Shown piece by piece: positions 60,279 through 64,000 of a DNA stretch of 64,000 nucleotides. Below the pieces are notes generated by a model. That model did not search any database, was not told where the DNA came from, and saw only the letters and a program-made list of their open reading frames with translations. Source of the stretch: Roseomonas sp. (GTDB lineage: Bacteria; Pseudomonadota; Alphaproteobacteria; Acetobacterales; Acetobacteraceae). Position 1 is the first letter of the stretch. Each line of letters opens with the position of its first letter. A program made the position numbers and the translations under genes. The stretch lies in NCBI GenBank assembly GCA_020249465.1, contig JADCFP010000012.1, positions 1-64,000 of the forward strand, given 5' to 3'.

Positions 60279-61186
60279 TGTCTGCATCCCTGAAGCGCAT
60301 CGCCTTTGCCGGCATCGGCAATATGGGTTGGCCCATGGCGGCCAATCTGGTGAAGGCGGGTTTTGAAGTCACGGTCTGTGATGTGGTGCCTGGCCGCGCC
60401 GCGTCCTTCGCGACCGAGATCGGCGCCAAAGCCGCCGCAACGCCAGCCGAAGCTGCCAATGGCGCGGATTGCGTGGTGATGATTGTGCCAACCAGCAAGC
60501 AGGTGGGTGAAGCTGTGGAAGCCATGCTGCCATCGCTGAAAGCCGGCATGCTGGTGATTGACATGACATCCGGCCAACCAGGCCGTACGCGAGAGATCGC
60601 TGCGATGCTGGCAGGCCATGGCGTTGCGATGATTGATTGCCCGGTCTCGGGCGGCGTGCCGCGTGCCAAATCCGGCCAGCTTGCCATCATGGTGGGCGGG
60701 CCGGCGGCAGAGATTGATCGTGCCGAGCCCGTGCTGAAGGCGATGGGCACATCCATTTATCGCTGCGGCGATATTGGTGCCGGGCAGGCCATGAAGGCGC
60801 TGAATAATCTCGTCTCGGCCGGCGGCTATCTGATCGGTGTTGAGGCGCTGTTGATCGGTCAGCGCTTCGGGCTTGACCCGACAACCATGGTGGATGTGCT
60901 GAATGCCTCATCCGGCATGAACAATTCCACGCAAAAGAAGTTCAAGGAATATGTGCTGTCGCGCCGCTTCGATGCGGGGTTCGGGCTTGATCTGATGGTG
61001 AAGGATCTGTCCATTGCACTCGAAGTCGGGCGGGAGACCACGACGCCCGCGCCATTTTCGGCGCTGTGCCGGGAGTTGTGGCTGGCGGCGTCAACATCGC
61101 TTGGGCCGGGGGTGGATCACACCGCGCTTGCGAAAATGCTGGAACAAATGACCGGCACGGTACTTGGGGGGAACAAGGAATCATGA
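60278..61186 (+). CDS. NAD(P)-dependent 3-hydroxyisobutyrate / tartronate semialdehyde dehydrogenase family
   Basis: A 302-residue beta-hydroxyacid dehydrogenase. The nucleotide loop is FAGIGNMGWPMAANLVKAGFEV (from residue 10), the substrate motif is CPVSGGVPRAKSGQLAIMVGG (from residue 121) and catalytic Lys173 lies in GQAMKALNNLVSAG. It reduces or oxidises a short hydroxy acid; which one is open. ATG 60278 is preferred over the GTG just before it. It couples to the CMD gene (TGATG) and to the metallo-beta-lactamase gene (ATGA), forming a three-gene operon. Confidence 0.9.
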   Translation: MSASLKRIAFAGIGNMGWPMAANLVKAGFEVTVCDVVPGRAASFATEIGAKAAATPAEAANGADCVVMIVPTSKQVGEAVEAMLPSLKAGMLVIDMTSGQPGRTREIAAMLAGHGVAMIDCPVSGGVPRAKSGQLAIMVGGPAAEIDRAEPVLKAMGTSIYRCGDIGAGQAMKALNNLVSAGGYLIGVEALLIGQRFGLDPTTMVDVLNASSGMNNSTQKKFKEYVLSRRFDAGFGLDLMVKDLSIALEVGRETTTPAPFSALCRELWLAASTSLGPGVDHTALAKMLEQMTGTVLGGNKES

Positions 61187-61977
61187 ATTGGGAAGCCTAT
61201 GCCATCCGTTACGGGCGGCATGAACGCACGGCGCAGACGAATTTTCTGCTGCCCGTGCCTGATGCGCATGAAGCAATGCCGCTTGATTACTTCATCTGGT
61301 TGCTGCGCGCGCCGGATGGGCGGGAAATTGTGGTGGATACGGGTTTTGATGAGGAAACTGCCGCTGCCCGGGGCCGCACCATCGCGCGCAATGTGCGCGA
61401 TAGCCTGAAGGCCATGGGCACGGATGCCGCCCGGGTATCCGATGTGATCATTACCCATTTGCATTATGATCATGCGGGGTCGCTTGGTATGTTCCCCGGC
61501 GCGAAGTTCCATTTGCAGGAACGCGAAATGCATTTCGCGACCGGTCGGCACATGTGCGTGCATGCCATCCGCCTGCCTTTTGAAGCCGCACATGTGGTTG
61601 CCATGGTGAAGGCGCTTTATGCCGACCGCGTCGTATTCCATGATGGCGATGGCGAAGTGGCGCCGGGTGTTTCGGTGCATCGCGTCGGTGGGCATTCGGA
61701 TGGGTTGCAAGTGGTGCGCGTGCAAACCGCGCGTGGGCCGGTGGTGCTGGCCTCGGACGCCATGCATTTCTACGCCAATGCACTCAGCGGCAATCCCTTC
61801 CCGATCATATTTGATTTGGGAGCGATGGCGGCTGGTTGGCGCGCGGCGAAGAAGCTCGCAGGCGGCGATGATAGCCGTGTGATTCCAGGGCATGACCCGG
61901 ATGTGCGGCGGCGCTTTCCGGAAGTGGCCGGGCAGGGGGGCGAGGTTGTCGCGCTCCATCTGTCGCCGAAGGATTGA
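61183..61977 (+). CDS. Metallo-beta-lactamase-fold hydrolase (acyl-homoserine lactonase-like)
   Basis: A 264-residue MBL-fold enzyme. The metal-binding motif is THLHYDHAG (His92, His94, Asp96, His97); further ligands are His171 in GGHSDG, Asp192 in ASDAMHFY and His237 in PGHDPDV, a complete dinuclear site. This arrangement and the N-terminal FLLPVPDAHEAMPLDYFIWLLRAPDGREIVVDTGF resemble N-acyl homoserine lactonases, but many lactone hydrolases look alike. Its operon with a CMD-family protein and a hydroxyacid dehydrogenase suggests lactone catabolism rather than quorum quenching. Confidence 0.87.
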   Translation: MNWEAYAIRYGRHERTAQTNFLLPVPDAHEAMPLDYFIWLLRAPDGREIVVDTGFDEETAAARGRTIARNVRDSLKAMGTDAARVSDVIITHLHYDHAGSLGMFPGAKFHLQEREMHFATGRHMCVHAIRLPFEAAHVVAMVKALYADRVVFHDGDGEVAPGVSVHRVGGHSDGLQVVRVQTARGPVVLASDAMHFYANALSGNPFPIIFDLGAMAAGWRAAKKLAGGDDSRVIPGHDPDVRRRFPEVAGQGGEVVALHLSPKD

Positions 61978-62034
61978 CATAAAAAGGGCGCATTAGAATT
62001 CCTGAGGCGTCCGTCCAATCAACTTAGAGCAAAT

Positions 62035-62104
62035 CGCGTTCAGATGGAAAAATCTGAACGCGTCAGAGAGGTAGAGCGGGTTGCGTGAACCCACGTGAAC
62101 GCAA
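62035..62104. repeat. Two adjacent palindromes, dispersed REP-like element
   Basis: First palindrome: CGCGTTCAGAT (62035-62045), six-base loop, ATCTGAACGCG (62052-62062), perfect over 11 bp. Second: TTGCGTGAAC (62081-62090), CCAC, GTGAACGCAA (62095-62104), with a two-base mismatch in the stem; it matches the inverted copy at 58753-58776. The pair lies between the convergent lactonase-like and acyltransferase genes, the usual place for such elements. Confidence 0.7.
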
Positions 62105-62110
62105 CACGCG

Positions 62111-63022
62111 CTAATCTCGCGCCGTCGCTTTGCGGTCTATGGGGCAGGGCGCATCTGGTTCGAAATAAGGTAGCCAATACCAGTTTTCGATCCGCGGGCG
62201 CACCCAGGCCTGCGACCGCGCGTCAATCTGGTCCGCGAGATGCCGTGCAAGCGCGTCACCCGTTAGGCTTTCGGGCCGGTCCAAGACCGCCTGAACCACA
62301 ACGCGATACTTTGCCAGCCCGAGATACTCGACAAAAACAGGAACGATATTCACGCCATGGCGAACGGCAAGCCGTGCCGCAAGCCAGCGATTGCCGGCGT
62401 AAGGCAGGTCGCGTCCAAGATTTGGGCCCCAGACATACCCCTCCTTTTCTTCGTCAATATAAATCAGGAGACCTTTGCCATTTTCCAGCCTACGGTCCAG
62501 TTGCCGTGCGGCCGATGGTGACGCAGGGATGAATTCCAGTCCTGGCCAGGATTGCCGTGCTTCAAGCACCAGTTTTTCGCGGAAGCCACCCAACGGCAGA
62601 TAGAGCGCTACCCAATCACTATAGTGATGGGCCAGGGCGCAAACATATTCCCAATTGGCGATATGGTTGCCGACCAGAATGAAAGGTCGCCCCGCGGTTT
62701 TGAGATGTTCCGCGCCAAGGATTTCAACCCGACCCGACGAAAAAAGGCGCTGCAGGTTCGCATATTCAGCATAATGCTGACCGATCCTGCGGGTAAAAGC
62801 GACAACACGCCGATCAAGTTCAGCCGGGTCAGTAATCCCCGAAAACTGCGCGATATTGCGGCGAAGACGTTGTACCCAAAGGCTTGAGTCTTTAAGCGCT
62901 GACCTTCCGCGCATTGCGCCGATTGTGCCGCCCAAACTGGATGCCCAGGTGATGGGCAAGCGACGCAGGATCGGCACCATTAAGGATTCGAATAATTCTT
63001 CACGCCTGTTGCCTGCTGCCAT
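62111..63022 (-). CDS. LpxL/HtrB-like lysophospholipid acyltransferase
   Basis: A 303-residue membrane-associated acyltransferase of the lipid A acyltransferase group. The catalytic HX4E motif is VGNHIANWEY (His120, Glu125). Other family stretches: FESLMVPILRRLPITWASSLGG near the N-terminus, RVEILGAEHLKTAGRPFILVGNH, LPLGGFREKLVLEARQSWPGLEFIP and GLLIYIDEEKEGYVWGPNLGRDL. It may add a fatty acid to lipid A or to a special lipid. ATG 63022 touches the P450 stop (TAATG), implying coupled translation and linked function. Alternative upstream starts are rejected because the family begins here. Confidence 0.82.
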   Translation of the reverse strand: MAAGNRREELFESLMVPILRRLPITWASSLGGTIGAMRGRSALKDSSLWVQRLRRNIAQFSGITDPAELDRRVVAFTRRIGQHYAEYANLQRLFSSGRVEILGAEHLKTAGRPFILVGNHIANWEYVCALAHHYSDWVALYLPLGGFREKLVLEARQSWPGLEFIPASPSAARQLDRRLENGKGLLIYIDEEKEGYVWGPNLGRDLPYAGNRWLAARLAVRHGVNIVPVFVEYLGLAKYRVVVQAVLDRPESLTGDALARHLADQIDARSQAWVRPRIENWYWLPYFEPDAPCPIDRKATARD

Positions 63023-64000
63023 TATACGGCTCTCCTTGGGCTTAGCCGCATCGGTAAGCCTTGATGCGGCCGCAGCGTCAGCCGGCATTCGATTTCGACC
63101 TTGTGGTTTTTTTCGACTTCCGCGGTGAAGCGCTGCGCCAGGGTTGCAAGGCACAGAATTCCCTCTACCAGGCCGAAGCGTAGCCCCAGACAGACGCGCC
63201 GACCCACACTGAAGGGAATATAGATGAATTTATCCGGGCGCGGCTGATCCGGCAGAAAGCGCTCCGGAATGAAATGATCGGGCTTTTCCCAATAGGCCTT
63301 ATGCCGATGCAAAAGCCAAGGCACAACAAGAATGATGGTATCCTTTGCAATGTTCCGGGCGCCCAGCACATCATCGCGCCGCGCCTGCCGGCCGAGGATT
63401 GGCACTGGGGGATAAAGACGCAAGGCCTCTTCGAAGACTGCGCGCGTGTAAGGCAGCCGGGGTAAATCCTCCAGGCTTGGCGCCCGCCCACCAAGCACCG
63501 TATCAATTTCATTATGTAGCCTGGTCGCGGCACGTGGACTATGGCTCAAAAGATACCAGCACCAGGCAAGCGTATTCGCTGTTGTCTCATGCCCGGCCAT
63601 GAACATCACGATCGCCTCATTGCGCGCAGCCCTGGTGCTGACTGGGCAAGCGCTGGCATCAGCTTGACTGGCATTACCATGCTTCAGCAGATGGGAAAGT
63701 AGCGTGAAACGCCCGGCATCGGCGGAATTGCGGTGGCGTTCGATGATGTCATCAATCACACTATGGACCAATTCCGCAGCCCTGGCGGCACGTCTGCGTC
63801 GAAGCGGGTTTGCAAGCCAGCCAAGAGCAGCGATACCCAATGTATCAGCCAGACTATTCTGTTCCACTTCCCGCTGATAGGCCGAAAAGCCATGCACAAC
63901 ACGCAAAGCCTCTGTATCACTGGTGTCATCACCAAAGACGGTTCGGCCGATGATGCGCGCGGTCAGGCGCGCCATTTCTTCAAGCATATGGACGGGCCTG
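63022..64000 (-). CDS. Cytochrome P450, N-terminus cut by window edge
   Basis: The last ~325 residues of a P450 monooxygenase. I-helix MFMAGHETTANTLAWCWYLL with the oxygen-activating Thr, K-helix EEALRLYPPVP (ExxR), PERFLPDQPRP and the heme loop FIYIPFSVGRRVCLGLRFGLVEG with the axial Cys are all intact. The pattern is closer to fatty-acid or terpenoid P450s (CYP4/CYP102-like) than to soluble bacterial CYP101, by eye only. The frame runs open to base 64000, so the start lies outside. It is translationally linked to an acyltransferase. Confidence 0.93.
   Translation of the reverse strand, partial: RPVHMLEEMARLTARIIGRTVFGDDTSDTEALRVVHGFSAYQREVEQNSLADTLGIAALGWLANPLRRRRAARAAELVHSVIDDIIERHRNSADAGRFTLLSHLLKHGNASQADASACPVSTRAARNEAIVMFMAGHETTANTLAWCWYLLSHSPRAATRLHNEIDTVLGGRAPSLEDLPRLPYTRAVFEEALRLYPPVPILGRQARRDDVLGARNIAKDTIILVVPWLLHRHKAYWEKPDHFIPERFLPDQPRPDKFIYIPFSVGRRVCLGLRFGLVEGILCLATLAQRFTAEVEKNHKVEIECRLTLRPHQGLPMRLSPRRAV

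Noticed and set aside
1-64000. CRISPR array, insertion sequence with inverted ends, rRNA genes or toxin-antitoxin pair
   Set aside because: No regularly spaced repeats, no transposase-like translation, no rRNA sequence and no recognisable toxin-antitoxin pair were seen by eye on either strand.

Overview
The window looks like chromosome of a fairly high-GC alphaproteobacterium. Gene content suggests Acetobacteraceae, perhaps a Roseomonas-like genus. The clues are the tpiA/ppiD/trpE neighbourhood, a Bpt-type leucyltransferase, five orphan Bug-family (TctC-like) binding proteins, MlaEF, and paired palindromic repeats of a kind I associate with alphaproteobacteria. The genus is an inference from protein resemblance; no search was run.

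Layout. 1-8948: housekeeping genes (partial dapA, tpiA, ppiD, trpE, a GT9-like protein, a penicillin-acylase-family enzyme, bpt). 8952-21527: a compact minus-strand phage-derived block. Read 5' to 3' it is: two unknown proteins, a 92-aa head protein, portal, scaffold, major capsid protein, tail tubular A, tail tubular B/nozzle, an internal-virion-like protein, tail spike, a small-terminase-like protein, large terminase, a holin-like protein and a cell-wall hydrolase. This order parallels the late region of T7-type podoviruses (genes 8-9-10-11-12-14-17-18-19 and lysis). I found no integrase, replication gene, phage RNA polymerase or large internal core protein. A small plus-strand winged-helix-like gene with a 5' hairpin sits inside the block, and a LexA/CI-type S24 repressor is divergent from its head. 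The best reading is a domesticated podoviral module, a candidate gene transfer agent or phage-like particle; a decayed prophage is the alternative.

21718-30135: S24 repressor, a 51-aa membrane protein coupled to a dsbB that lacks the second cysteine pair, a CinA-C amidase, an MFS exporter, succinate-semialdehyde dehydrogenase, a Bug protein, a TPR lipoprotein overlapping ispE (which appears to start at CTG), and tRNA-Gln(UUG). 30169-37442: surface-polysaccharide genes (RgpF-like, GT2, GT4) mixed with two Bug proteins and a lipoprotein. 36330-42234 is one long minus-strand run (gloB, GST, cupin, methyltransferase, rpe, heparinase-like, GT4). 43054-54394: catabolic genes, namely an SMP-30 lactonase, a glpK/PLP-enzyme/AtuA-type operon interrupted by a FkbM-like methyltransferase, a GST, an amidohydrolase, a TIM-barrel isomerase, a Bug protein and a VOC dioxygenase-like protein. 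54465-58647: dnaB, alr, mlaE, mlaF. 58783-64000: a Bug protein, a CMD/dehydrogenase/metallo-beta-lactamase operon, an LpxL-like acyltransferase and a cytochrome P450 cut by the window edge.

How parts work together. The S24 protein has a plausible Ala-Gly self-cleavage site and Ser/Lys dyad, so the phage-derived block could be induced by DNA damage through the shared 190-bp intergenic region, where a CAAGA-N9-TCTTG inverted repeat lies just after a TTGACA box. Many host genes overlap by four bases (ATGA or GTGA), indicating coupled operons, and these overlaps were used to choose several start codons.
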